Shown one piece after another: positions 10,973 through 22,220 of a stretch of 64,000 nt of DNA. Position numbers and translations under genes: made by a program. The first letter of the stretch is position 1, and each line of letters opens with the position of its first letter. Under the pieces are notes generated by a model, which searched no databases, was not told where the DNA came from, and was given only the letters and a program-made list of their open reading frames with translations. The stretch covers positions 5,151,001-5,215,000 of the forward strand of contig OZ024721.1 in NCBI GenBank assembly GCA_964016875.1, written 5' to 3'. This stretch comes from Fallopia convolvulus. Its lineage: Eukaryota > Streptophyta > Magnoliopsida > Caryophyllales > Polygonaceae.

Positions 10973-12602
10973 TTCAGTTTGAAGAGTTGTTTTCTTTTCT
11001 GCTTTCAAGATCTTGTAAGTTTTTCTTTTGTTTTCGTCCTTTTGTTTTCTTTTCTTCTTCTTATTTTTATTCCAGTGGGGACATTGTAATTTTAAGTATG
11101 GGGTGGGAAAGGGTAGAAAGTTAGTGTCTTGTTTGTTTTGTGTCTTTTGTGTTTTGAGTAGTTCTTTGTTTTAAAAAAAACAGAAAATTTAAAAAATATA
11201 AAAATAAAATATAAATTTGAAAACGAAAAAAATAGTTCTAGAATTGATAGATACCCTTTTTCTTATGGTTCTATGATAGTAGTTGCTAGCATGATCATAT
11301 AATTCCTTGCAAACATGTCTTTGATAAGTATAGCCTGATTCTTGTTTTGAAGTTGTTTTTATGAAGGAATAGCATATGATGAAATTGAGCATGTATACTT
11401 TTTAGTACAAGTGATGCAATCCAACAAAATTGCTACCTTGTGAGTTGTTTTTGGCCATATAGGGAGAATATTAAAAATCCCTCTTCTTTTCTTGTATGAT
11501 TTACTCTCTATATGCATATTATCTCTTGTCATTGATATGGTTATCTATTTCTTGAGACCTGTATGAGATATTAGTTCATTGCATGTGAAATCAGATGATA
11601 GAGAACTTATTTTTCATAAGCCCTAACTTATCCATATCCTACCTTTGCATTATCCTCTTTTTGAAGCCAATTTGAGCCTTTAAGCCTTTTATTTTTAGCT
11701 CCATAAAATATTCCCTAGCCATGATAAGCTTGACCCTATCCGGGGATTAGGGCTTAATGTTGGTTATTGTGATTGTTTTTTTGAGTGAGATGTGTTGGTT
11801 TAAAGTGTGGAGTAATTTTAGGTTGGGTATTTGAGAATCTTGCAGTTTGTCATGTAAAAGGATTTTGGTTCCCTGAATGCACTTGCAAAGAAAGAAAAAA
11901 AAAGAAATCGGTACCGACTTCCCACAGAAAAAATGAAGATCAAAAGGGAAGAAGAAAAGAAAAAAAGAGTTGAATAGTGAAAGTGTGCATGAGCCAAATC
12001 TTCCTAAGTGTTTGTAAGCAAGATTAAGTTGGGATATTAAAAGGGTTGAAGAAATAAGAGAGTGTGCATATTGTTGAGTGAGTTTGGTATGTTGTTTTTA
12101 TGAGAGTTTTGGTAAATGTGAGTTCTTAGGAGTCTTTGATTCCCGGATATTATTAGCACCACATAGCCAAAATATTTTCACGCCTTATTGTCTTTACCAA
12201 GCCCCATTACAACCCGACCGAATGGAAGCTTCTATGAAGTTTTTCATTGAGCCTAAGTTCTTTTGATAATTTTTGCTTGTTTTGAAATCTTAGGTGGAGA
12301 GTTTGGTGATATAAGTTCCAATTTCTATGAGTTTTCCTATATAATATGAGTTGAGAGATGAATTTATAAGCCTAAACACATGAGAGATGAGTGAAACACA
12401 TATCCCTTGTGAGGTTGGATTGTATTTTGTTATGTCTATTTGGTGCATATATGTGTGATGACATTGATAGTGATTTGTTATTTTCTTCTATGTGTTGAAG
12501 TTGTTTTTAGATGATGGGTATTTGCTTGAAGAGTATGATTGTTTGGTTTTGATTATGTTTAGTGATTGCTTGAGGACAAGCGAGTCTAAGTATGGGGTAT
12601 TT
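10973..12602 (+). other. Athila 3' non-coding region with two polypurine-like motifs
   Basis: No coding sequence was recognised. An internal motif at 11077-11103 starts GGGGACATTG and ends TTAAGTATGGGG. The terminal tract (TAAGTATGGGG, about 12587-12597) follows the GCTTGAGGACAAGCGAG box characteristic of Athila/Tat 3' ends and abuts the 3' LTR. The short open frames at 11785-12266 lack any domain. Confidence 0.7.
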
Positions 12603-14033
12603 TGATATTCATGTTTTTTGTCTAGTTTTTAGTGTGTTTTCTTAGTTTGTTTGGTTTAATTTTAATAGTTTTAGGGTTAGTTTTGTGTGTTTTTGGATGA
12701 GTTTGCATATTTTGTGAAAAGTATGGAAGCTACTCCGTTTTGTGTCTTTTTGTAGGTTTTTAGCAAGGAAGGAGCGCTTTTTGGAGTGAATGGAGTACTA
12801 TGGTGGAAGACGGAAGAATATGAAGATAAAGGAGTCGAAGTCCAGGTTTTTAGAGTTGAAGAATTGAAGAAAACCAAATCCAGGCTCGTTAACGAGGCTG
12901 TGAAGGGTCATTAACGAGGCTTAGAGATAGAATTTTTCGAGAGATCTTATGTCTACCGACCCTGTGCGGAAATCTATCTTGATAATTCCGTGTCGGTAGG
13001 GTTTTTAATGAGTTTTAGGGTTATTATATTTTATGTTTTATGTCTTGTTATCTTTCTAGATTATCTTTCTATCTTTTTAGAGTTAGTTTCTATCTTTTAG
13101 AAAAGTTTTTTATCTTCTAGCTTTTTATTAAGATAGCTTTATTAGTATAAATACCCTTCTTTCTAGCCTGGAAAGGGGGTGGCAAATAGGAGATCAACTT
13201 TTAGGGGAGCCGAGAGAGAGGAGAAGTCGAGTGGAGGATCATCGAGTCGAGGTGGAACGAGAGCGAAGCCAGGGTCGTTATTAAGATAGCTTTATTAGTA
13301 TTAATTTGAAGTAGTTTTTGTTTTCAATGTTTGCTCTTATTGAAGTTGTTTGCTTTATAGTTATGATTAGTGAGTAGTTTTCCTATCTAGGGTCGGGGTT
13401 GAAACCCGGCATAGTTATGCATGTTTGATAAGTAAGTTGAAGTGTTGAATGCCTTTTATCTATTTTTAGATTGCTTGTTGTGTTTATGCCTAGATGAAAA
13501 TCGAGGTAATTTGAGCTCTTAACTTGATTAAGAAAGAAAGTTATAGACTTGAAAGTTGATATTGTTCGATTACGAAAGTTTCGAGCTTTGGATCTAAAAC
13601 AAGTAATTGAGTGAATTAGTTTATGAGAATAGATTGATTTGCTTGCTAGTCAGCGAAAGTTGATGAATTTATCTATTTAAAGGCATGATCTTTATCTTCT
13701 TACGAGTTTATATGCATGGCTATGTTGTGGTAACCCTTGTCCTAGATTTTTATTCCTATTTGAGTTTATCTTCGTTACATTCGTTACTGAGTTCGTTGCC
13801 TCGGTACCGAACTTGTGTTTGAAGTCGTTAGTAGTGTTATCCAAGTTCGTTAACGACGCTGACAAAGTCGTTAACGAGGTTGGTCGTAGGTGTTTTGTGT
13901 TGTTTTGCTTAGTTTTTATTCTTTGTAGTTGGTAAACAAACAGTAGTGCTTCCCGTGGAATGATCCTGACTCCCCTATACTCAGCGGGGTCTTGACTATA
14001 AATTTTATTTGTTGTCAAATCACCCTCCCAACA
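12603..14033 (+). repeat. 3' LTR of the Athila element (second subfamily)
   Basis: Starts TGATATTCATG and ends CCTCCCAACA, followed by the duplication AATTT. A TATA box (TATAAATA, 13146-13153) and two TCGTTAACGA sets (12886 with a variant at 12908; 13847 and 13868) are present. Blocks such as the one around 13370-13420 resemble the 5' LTR, so the LTRs are related but not a true pair. Confidence 0.82.
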
Positions 14034-14150
14034 AATTTTTGTAGAGCCTGGATGAGGTAGCGCTATGTATGTAGAGTGAATATGGTAGTGACATATAGGT
14101 AATATTAATTATATGTTGACATGTGATGTGACATAAGGCTATTCATTTAG

Positions 14151-14174
14151 TAGATAGATAGATAGATAGATAGA
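14151..14174 (+). repeat. TAGA microsatellite
   Basis: About six TAGA units, with a second short run near 14221. The surrounding 14039-14411 shows no gene. Confidence 0.85.
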
Positions 14175-14311
14175 CAGACGTAATTTGCCACGTGGTCAAA
14201 CTCTAGCAATCTTATTTCCTTAGATAGATAGACAGATACCCTTCTTTGTACCAACTTAGGCCCTGTTCGGTAAAACAAGGTTTTTGAGGAGGTGGAGGTT
14301 TTTTCAGAACA

Positions 14312-14375
14312 CTAAAAATAGCAACTACAAATGCCAATGATCAATGAAAAGATTGAGGGAAGCAACACTCGGAGG
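14312..14375 (+). repeat. Dispersed segment, copy B, left part
   Basis: Closely matches 1216-1285 (see copy A). It is interrupted downstream by the Mutator-like element at 14413. Confidence 0.6.
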
Positions 14376-14412
14376 GAAAGAAAAAAAAACATTAATGTCA
14401 GTTAGTCACACA

Positions 14413-15145
14413 GGTTTTGGTTCAAGTGAGGATCACTCTTGTGGTAAGGACTTTTCCTTAAAATGAGGACTAATCTCAACCATTGGATAGTCAAGATTTT
14501 TTTGATTTTTTGATTTTTTGATTTTTTGATTTTTTGGTTTTTTGGTTTTTTAATTTTTTGGTTTTTCGGTTTTTCGGTTTTTCGGTTTTTCGGTTTTTCG
14601 GTTTTTCGGTTTTTCGGTTTTTCGGTTTTTCGGTTTTTCGGTTTTTCGGTTTTTCGGTTTTTCGGTTTTTCGGTTTTTCGGTTTTTCGGTTTTTCGGTTT
14701 TTCGGTTTTTCGATTTTTTTATTTTTGATTTTTTGATTTTTTGATTTTTTAGATTTTTAGATTTTTTTAGTTTTTTTAAAAAATCTTTAAAAATGATAAA
14801 TATGACAGTTCAATTTTTATATACTACGAGTTCATTTTTATAGACTAGAAGTTCAATTTTTTATGTTAGGAGTTCAATTTTCTATATTGTATGAGTTCAA
14901 TTTTCATATTCTACGAGTTTATTTTTTATCTATGATAAGCCGATTTTTATGTGCTTTGAGTTCATTTTTTATAAAATTCGATTTTCACAAAACTAAAAAA
15001 ACCAAAAAAAATAAAAAAAATAATAATTTTTGAAAAAATCTTGACCATTCAATACATAGTAAAGGAGTAAATTCAATTGTTGAGATTAGTCCTCATTTTA
15101 AGCCTAGTCCTTATCACAAGAGTGGTTCTCACCGGAACCATGCCC
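14413..15145. mobile_element. Short non-autonomous TIR transposon, probably Mutator-like
   Basis: The ends are inverted repeats of roughly 90-110 bp that share CACTCTTGTG, TAAGGACT and AAAATGAGGACTAATCTCAA. They are flanked by TAGTCACACA at 14403-14412 and 15146-15155, so the duplication is 9 or 10 bp and the exact end is ambiguous by one base. The 9-bp class fits Mutator-like elements; an hAT origin (8 bp) cannot be excluded. There is no transposase. The centre is a simple repeat (14560-14712) bordered by TTTTTTGA-type runs. Confidence 0.78.
14560..14712 (+). repeat. GGTTTTTC minisatellite, about 19 copies
   Basis: A near-perfect 8-bp array inside the TIR element. Because 8 is not a multiple of 3, all forward frames stay open and read as FGFSVFR-type repeats. 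These open frames are a by-product of the array and not evidence of a gene. Confidence 0.92.
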
Positions 15146-15155
15146 TAGTCACACA

Positions 15156-15210
15156 TTCTTTAATAAAATTGTCAGCCATGGAAGATACTCAAGACAATAA
15201 AAAAAGAAAG
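15156..15210 (+). repeat. Dispersed segment, copy B, right part
   Basis: Begins TTCTTTAATAAAATTGTCAG and matches 2131-2190, giving a natural before-and-after comparison for the insertions at both loci. Confidence 0.6.
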
Positions 15211-15235
15211 GAAATTTTTTTCTTAATACTCAAGA

Positions 15236-16257
15236 TGATAGCTTGCATATAGGTAGTGTTTAGGATGCATGTTTACGTTTCGTTTGCTTTGTTTTTAGGT
15301 AGTTTTAGTTAGTTTCTTTAAGTTATTAGAGTGCCTAGGAGTTTTGGGTTTTTGCACTTGTTCTATGTTGTTTTACGGGTCTTAAAGTGAACAAGTGTGA
15401 AAGGAATGGAAACCGGGGAAAGAACGCTTGAATTCGGGCCATCCATTGGAGTTGTTGGTTCGACACCTCTGTCTTGTAAGAGTTCGTTCGGGAGCTATAT
15501 TGATCTGATAAAATTGAGTTTGGCATCATTGGAAAGCTAATTCAAAGATCTACAATTCATGTTTTTGCTCCGAGTGCAAATTCCAACTCGAAGAAGGTCA
15601 AAATAGCTCCCGAAGTGTCACTTGAGTTCTGAACCGAGGTGCTGGCGGCGCCCGCCGCCCCTGACAGCGCGAGATCTCTTGTTTGACACGTGTTTTATTC
15701 TGATTGGCTCCTTTTCTATCAGTATTATTCTGAGATATTATATTTTTGGGATATAGTTTTAGACCTAGTCTATTATATTAGGGTTTGGAGAGTTGCATCT
15801 CTCATAGACTATTATCATATTTTCCTTCAGACTATGAGTTTTTAGTTTTCATGGAGAACTAAGCCCTTTTGCTTAGTCAGACAGTTTGAAGCTTCGTTTG
15901 ACATTCAGTTGTGAGATTTCTACTCTTTATCTATTGCATGGAATTATTTTTCTCTCTTGATTGATTTGTTTATGTGATTGATTTCAGCAATTTCTAGGGC
16001 TGTTGTTATTGAATCTCAATTGCTAGATCTAGAAATATTATTGGTTGAGTTTCTCTATTTCATAGTAGCAAACTGCATTATACTAGTATCTGGTTGTGCT
16101 AGTCTATTGCAGAAGAGAGTTAAATTGCATTCTAGTATAAAAGCTGGTTGTTTTATGCTAGAATTGTATCCTGATTATATTCCTATTCTTAATGCTGCTT
16201 TTGAATTGAATCTTGATAGTTTCAGGGTTATTCAATTAGTTAGGATTGATAGTATCT
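15236..16257 (+). repeat. Truncated 5' LTR
   Basis: Collinear with 17325-18345 at very high identity. The last 343 bp of the LTR are missing. The open frame at 15978 is repeated at 18066 as part of the LTR and is not a gene. Confidence 0.88.
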
Positions 16258-17324
16258 AGACGAGCTTGAGTTTTAGATATATTTTGAAGTTCTAGACAAA
16301 AAAGCCTTGTGAGATTGTTTTTGGCCTTTTATTGATTATATTGTTCTCTATTTCTTCAGTGTATCACTTTGAATTGCTAGCTCTAGAACTTGCGTTATGA
16401 CTCTTTTTCAAGGCTGTTTTACTTGACTATAATGCATGAAATTAAAATGATTGAGGCATGTTTCTTATTAGCCTATTATTTCCCTTCCTACCCTACAAGA
16501 TCCATGTTTTGACACCCCGTTTCTTCTGAGCTTTAAAGCCTATTTTTGTTAGCTCCACAAGATATTTCCTAGCCTATATAAGCTTGACCCATCCGGGATT
16601 TAGGACTTTAGGTGGATTTGTTTGTGTGGTTGTGAATAAGTATGGGGGAAGTGTGATAAAAAGGTAGAAGGAAAGACAACTCTAGTGTAAAAGTTGAAAA
16701 AAAAAGTGAAGATGAAAGTGTGTTGTGAAAAGTGTGTTTCAAAGAAAGTAGTCTTCATAAGATGAAAAAAGAGTTGATAAAGAAGGCAAAAGTGTTACAA
16801 AAGAAGAAAACAAGAGCTTAATTATGAATATATGGAGTTGGTGAAGGAAAGTTGAAGTAAGAAGAAGAAAATGTGTTGGGTTTGGGTTTAGTTAGTTCTT
16901 TATCCCGGATTTAGCACCACAAGACCAAATATGATCCCTTCCAATTTCTCTTTACCTTGGCCCCATTACAATCCTTAAAAAGACCTCATGATTTTTGTTA
17001 TGTGTTTGGTCCACATCGGTGGAGAATTAGGACGCTGATGCAAGCATATGGTAGTCTAGTTTTTCATTGTTGATTTGAGTGAAACACATACCTTTAAACA
17101 CTTGAGTGAGAGTGCAAACACATTACCTTGGTGAGGTCTAGAATGGATGAATTATCTATGCTCTCTGCTTTAGTCAATTGCATGCTAGGATGTCTTGATC
17201 AAGTTATAGTTATATGTTGACTCGCTCTATGGATTATGAGATGAATGCATGGATTGCTATGTTGTGGTGTGACTTGGATCTACTTCTTGCTTGAGGACAA
17301 GCAAGGTTTAAGCATGGGGGAATT
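16258..17324 (+). other. Remaining internal 3' non-coding region
   Basis: No coding sequence. An internal motif ATAAGTATGGGGGAAG lies at about 16636-16651. The terminal tract TTAAGCATGGGGGAATT follows GCTTGAGGACAAGCAAGG and abuts the 3' LTR. Confidence 0.75.
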
Positions 17325-18688
17325 TGATAGCTTGCATATAGGTAGTGTTTAGAATGCATGTTTACGTTTCGTTTGCTTTGTTTTTAGGTAGTTTTAGTTA
17401 GTTTCTTTAAGTTATTAGAGTGTCTAGGAGTTTTGGGGTTTTGCACTTGTTCTATGTTGTTTTACAGGTCTTAAAGTGAACAAGTGTGAAAGGAATGGAA
17501 ACCGGGGAAATAACGCTTGAATTCAGGCCATCCATTGGAGTTGTTGGTTCGACACCTCTGTCTTGTAAGGGTTCGTTCGGGAGCTATATTGATCAGATAA
17601 AGTTAGTTTGGCATCATTGGAAAGCTAATTCAAAGATCTACAATTCATGTTTTTACTCCGAGTGCAAATTCCAACTCGAAGGAGGTCAAAACAGACCTCG
17701 AAGTGTCACTTGAGTTCTGAACCGAGGTGCTGGCGGCGCCCGCCGCCCCTGACAGCGCGAGATCTCTTGTTTGACACGTGTTTTATTCTGATTGGCTCCT
17801 TTTCTATCAGTATTATTCCGAGATATTATATTTTTGGGATATAGTTTTAGACCTAGTCTATTATATTAGGGTTTGGAGAGTTGCATCTCTCATAGACTAT
17901 TATCATATTTTCCTTCAGACTTTGAGTTTTTAGTTTTCATGGAGAACTAAGCACTTTTGCTTAATCAGACAGTTTGAAGCTTCGTTTGACATTCAGTTGT
18001 GAGATTTCTACTCTTTATCTATTGCATGGAATTATTTTTCTCTCTTGATTGATTTGTTTATGTGATTGATTTCAGCAATTTCTAGGATTGTTGTTATTGA
18101 ATCTCAATTGCTAGATCTAGAAAAAATACTGGTTGAGTTTCTCTATTTCATAGTAGCAAACTGCATTGTACTAGTATCTGGTTGTGCTAGTCTATTGCAG
18201 AAGAGAGTTAAATTGCATTCTAGTATAAAAGCTGGTTGTTTTATGCTAGAATTGTATCCTGATTATATTCCTATTCTTAATGCTGCTTTTGAATTGAATC
18301 TTGATAGTTTCAGGGTTATTCAATTAGTTAGGATTGATAGTATCTGGTTATGCTATTAATTATCTTTGAAAAGGAATTGGAATTCCATATGCATGCGATA
18401 TTGAGTGAATCTATGATCAACTTGTCATACTAATGTGGATCTCTGGTTGACTAAGTGTTTTCCTAATTTGATAAAAACTCCAACTTTAATTGCTTTATTA
18501 GTTTTTTGCATGCTTGTTATTTAATTTACTTCATAAACCCCCTTTAATTTAATTGACATAAAATTTACATAGAAAGATAAACCAACCTCCCTGCGGATTC
18601 GACCCTTACTTTCGTAAGACTACAGTCTTTAGGATTGTTAGGACTCTTTTGCATAGCCGTGATTTGCACGACCATTTCACGCCTATCA
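17325..18688 (+). repeat. Complete 3' LTR
   Basis: 1364 bp, TGATAGC to CCTATCA, followed by the duplication CAAGA. The segment after it, 18694-18883, contains nothing recognisable. Confidence 0.87.
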
Positions 18689-18883
18689 CAAGACAATCAG
18701 TTAACAAATTCTTTTCACTTAGCCATAATATCGGTCTAAGACAAAGTCGGTACGTGGTATTCAAGGCCAACAATCGAGCTATGCTCATGTGTGAACGCTA
18801 GTCCATCGTGAATGCTAGCCCATCGAGTCAAGATTGCACTTAGCCTCATGTTTTTGCTGATTTGTGATTGGTTTAGAGGATTG

Positions 18884-19076
18884 TGTCAAGAATATTTGTG
18901 TTATATTATGTTTCCATACTAGATGATATTCTATCTTATCTAAGATCTCCTATTTATGATAAGTATATTTCATATCTAGGGTTAGGAAGATATCTTGGAG
19001 AGCAAGTACCTCTACTTCTCTTGTATCTCTATATATATTATCTTTCTTACATTAATAAAATTATCAGTTCTCCTAT
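18884..19076 (+). repeat. copia-1 5' LTR and primer site
   Basis: Followed at 19078 by TGGTATTACGAGC, a diverged form of the initiator tRNA-Met primer site. The 3' LTR copy has expanded CT and TA runs. Confidence 0.8.
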
Positions 19077-19131
19077 ATGGTATTACGAGCTTGATCCAAA
19101 AACTCCACCTTTTTTCGCTCGATCTTCTTTC

Positions 19132-20148
19132 ATGGCTTGCAACAATCATTCTCTTCCTAATGATGTTGTGCCCTCTAAACCCTTCATCATTGTCCAATTC
19201 CACAATACCATCAAACTCACCACTACCAATTACATTATTTGGAAAACTCATATTCAATCAATCCTGCAAGGTTATGGCTTGTTCAAATTTTTGGATGGCT
19301 CTTACCCTGCTCCACCGAAGACGGAACCCAACTTCGTCAATTCGGCCCTCTCTACTCCAAATCCCGCCTACCAAATTTGGCTCCGCCAGGACAAACTTCT
19401 CTTCGGTGCACTCGTTGGAACGCTTTTGGCCAATGTCGCCACGCTGATTACTCAAGCCTCCTCCTCGTGTGAGGCTTGGAAGATTTTGGAAGATACTTAT
19501 GCTAAGCCCTCAAGGGCGCACATTCAACAACTCAAAGGCAGGCTTCATCATCTCAAGAAAGGCTCTCAATCCATTACAAATTTCATGCACCAAATCTAAC
19601 AATGTGTCGACCTTCTTGCCTCGCTGGGAAAGAAACAAGATCCGGAGGATGTTGTCGATCATGTCTTGAATGGTCTTGATGGATCGTTCCAATCGGTCAT
19701 TGACGGGGTTCGGGCACATAACTCTCCCATCTCGTTCGATGAGTTGCATGAGAAACTAATAACAAAAGAGCTCCAACTTAAAATTGAAGATGGAGAATCG
19801 TCATCATCTTCGCCCGCCACCGCCATGACAATGCAGTCCAAGTCTCGTTTCAAGCAAACACCGGGGAACTCCTCGCAGCAATGGTCAGGTCAGTCTACTC
19901 CCTCTCCTAATCAATCTCCCCAAACCCCTCTCGACCACAAACTCAGTCCTGGTTCTCTCAATCTCCCAACTCCTACTCCACCAATCCTCCTCCTCCACGT
20001 AATCCTAAATATTCTCAAAACCCTAATTATGCTCCCAACCCTACCTATCCACAAAACCCTACCTATCCTCCCCCACGTCCCTTCCTTGGCAAGTGCCAGT
20101 GGTGTGGCACGCAAGGCCATGTCATAGGACATTGCACTAATTTCCGTA
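19132..20148 (+). pseudogene. gag: copia-1 gag (UBN2-type) with zinc knuckle
   Basis: Starts at ATG 19132. The N-terminal part is typical of copia gag (YIIWKTHIQSILQGYGLFKF, then EAWKILEDTYAKPSRAHIQQ). TAA at 19597-19599 stands where a Gln codon is expected. A frameshift within the low-complexity Pro/Ser/Thr-rich segment, about 19930-20080, moves to the frame that encodes the knuckle CQWCGTQGHVIGHC (CX2CX4HX4C, near 20096-20138). The protein would package the element RNA; this copy is broken. Confidence 0.85.
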
Positions 20149-20680
20149 ACACGGCTCCTCATCTTCGTCCACCTGCCCAGCGGCCACCACGCCCACCACC
20201 ACCGCAAGCCAACATTGTCACCAATTCCACCCATCCTTGGCTCCTTGACAGTGGCGCATCTCACCACGTCACAAACGATCTCCAAACTCTAAGCCAACAC
20301 TATCCATATGAAGGCCCCGATGAATTACGCATAGGAAACGGTAATGGTCTGCCTATCTCTAAAGTTGGTAATTTTCGTTTATGTGCAAGCAATCACACCC
20401 TAAATTTTGATAATGTCCTTTACGTTCCAAAAATATCCACTAATATCATCTATGTTTCCCAACTTGTGTCTCAAAACAATCTCATTGTCGAATTCTCACC
20501 CTCTCATTTTCTTGTGAAGGAACCTCGTTCGGGAACGATACTCCTTAGCGGTCCTTGTGTCAATGACGTCTACTCCTAGCCCCTTTCGGCCTCTCCTCAA
20601 GCTCTCACCGTCCAATCTTCAAGTTCCTTGTGCATCATAAGTTGATCATCTGTCTTCTCAAATTTTAAAGTTTATGCAAG
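20149..20680 (+). pseudogene. copia-1 protease and start of GAG-pre-integrase
   Basis: WLLDSGASHHV marks the aspartic protease active site. The frame runs on through LYVPKISTNIIYVSQL and ends in TAG at about 20577, with further decay. It stops at the target site GCAAG (20676-20680) of the large insertion and continues at 31808. Confidence 0.8.
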
Positions 20681-22220
20681 TGACGAGCACTTTTATGTCG
20701 CAGGAAAAGCACTGTCAAAGAAATATCCTAACTTCCGAACCTAAGTATAGTGGAAGCAAGGGTCGAACCCACAAGGACTCAAATTACTTGTGTTTAATTT
20801 ATATTACTAAGTTAAAGGGGGATTTTTATGGTTTCAAGCTAACAATCTAGGTAAATAAAGCAGAACAAATAAAATAGTTAAAGATTCAAATATAGAGAAA
20901 AGCGTCCAACTAGTTTTGTATCCATTGCATACATGAGTTTTGATCATTGATTATTCTTATTTCGATTTCCCTTGACTAATCTATTGTGAATTTATGAAAT
21001 TCAAGCTTAAGGTGGTTATTAATATACACCGTCTTTAACAACCTTTTAACCAATTAACCTAGAAAATCTTCTATGTCAAATTGATCATGCAATTAAGTTC
21101 AAAGCATTCAATAGAAACATAATTCATGAATTCCACCATCTATTCATGAAGTTTTGTGATTAAATTGTCCGCCTTTGATTAACCTTATTCCACCGTCTAT
21201 AAGTTTAATCAAAGGATTCATCCATGAATAATTAAATTCCACCGTCTATTTAATTACTCTAGTTGTAATTCAACCTAGAAATAGAATAGGTGATCAAGCT
21301 ATTATAATCCTAAGGGAATTTAATCAATCAAGCATGGAGAAATTCAATCTAGTCAAAGTAAATTGAAATAATTCAAATCTCACAAACAATCATGCATACA
21401 ACTTCAACTAACTAGTTGGACATGGGAAATTTAGCTAGAAATTGACATTAAAGAAGAATCAAACTTACAAGAGTTAAATCTCTCTTCAAAGTTGTAAAAC
21501 TAGGGTTTGTCTCCCAAAATACTCCAAATTGAAACTAACGTAGAAACAAAGCAATAGATAGCATAATCCCTCAAAATAAACCTAAGAAAAGTATTTATAT
21601 GGTAGCTAAAAAATATCCAAAAACAATAAAGAAGTCGGCCCACAAGATAACACGGAGGCCCGAGTCGGCGTCGCACACATGCGCCAAAGCGCGGTCAAGT
21701 ACCCCAAAGTGCGGTCGCGGAATGGCTACTCTGCCCGCGTTTTGCCTGCAACAACTCTAGTGACACTTCAGAGGCTGTTTTGACCCCCTTTGAGTTGAAA
21801 TTTGGACTCGGGGTAAAAATATGAATTGTAGCTCTTCGAGTTAGATTTCCAGTGATACCAAATTCAGCTTCATCCGACCACTGTAGCTCCCAAACCAAGC
21901 ATTGCAAGATAGAGGTGTGAAAACAAGACTCCAATGCATGACCCGAGTTTAAGCGTTCTTTTCACACAAGCTCTTGGGCCTTGGTTCTTTCAATCTTCAC
22001 TTGCATCACTCTAAGCCTCATCAAACTCCACCATAGTCCACTAAACTTCATCCCTTCCACGCTTGTTTACCTAAAGATCTGCAAAATCGAACAAAACAAG
22101 CGCAAAACCCGAATTTCCTAGAAAAAACTAAAAACCTAAGAACTAGACTAAACTAAGCTAAAACCATGCAAAATAAACATAAATATGCATTCTAAACTAT
22201 ACCTTAAATGCAAGCTATCA
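20681..22220 (-). repeat. 3' LTR of the minus-strand element
   Basis: 1540 bp, reading TGATAGCTTGCAT to GCTCGTCA on the minus strand, nearly collinear with 30296-31807 apart from small indels. It contains four copies of a CACCGTCTA-like box at 21030-21250. Confidence 0.87.

Larger units (their letters stand above)
4391..14033 (+). mobile_element. Athila-lineage LTR retrotransposon, composite and defective
   Basis: Order: 5' LTR (4391-5293), tRNA-Asp-type primer site, gag-protease, hairpin pair, non-coding spacer, Athila ORF1, long 3' non-coding region, polypurine tract, 3' LTR (12603-14033). The 5-bp sequence AATTT flanks both ends (4386-4390 and 14034-14038). There is no reverse transcriptase, RNase H or integrase between gag-protease and ORF1, so it cannot move by itself. 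The two LTRs share only scattered blocks and belong to different subfamilies, so the element looks like a hybrid. The 5' LTR family also occurs as solo LTRs at 26435-27749 and 36303-37628. Confidence 0.85.
15236..18688 (+). mobile_element. Internally deleted Athila/Tat-like LTR element
   Basis: Flanked by the 5-bp duplication CAAGA (15231-15235 and 18689-18693). It consists of the first about 1020 bp of a 5' LTR, about 1.07 kb of 3' non-coding sequence, a polypurine tract and a complete 3' LTR. The end of the 5' LTR, the primer site and all of gag-pol are deleted at 16257. The family is the same as, or close to, the minus-strand element at 20681-31807, judging from shared LTR starts (TGATAGCTTGCAT) and 3' non-coding sequence. 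Confidence 0.85.

Noticed and set aside
14560..14712. Telomere-like repeat
   Set aside because: GGTTTTTC is not a known plant telomere unit, and the array lies inside a transposon with a target duplication.
14526..14744. Open frames encoding FGFSVFR repeats
   Set aside because: They arise because an 8-bp repeat without stops is open in all three frames; no start context or domain supports a gene.
15978..16259. Duplicate 93-97 aa genes at 15978 and 18066
   Set aside because: Both are the same place in two LTR copies; no domain, and duplication follows from LTR identity.
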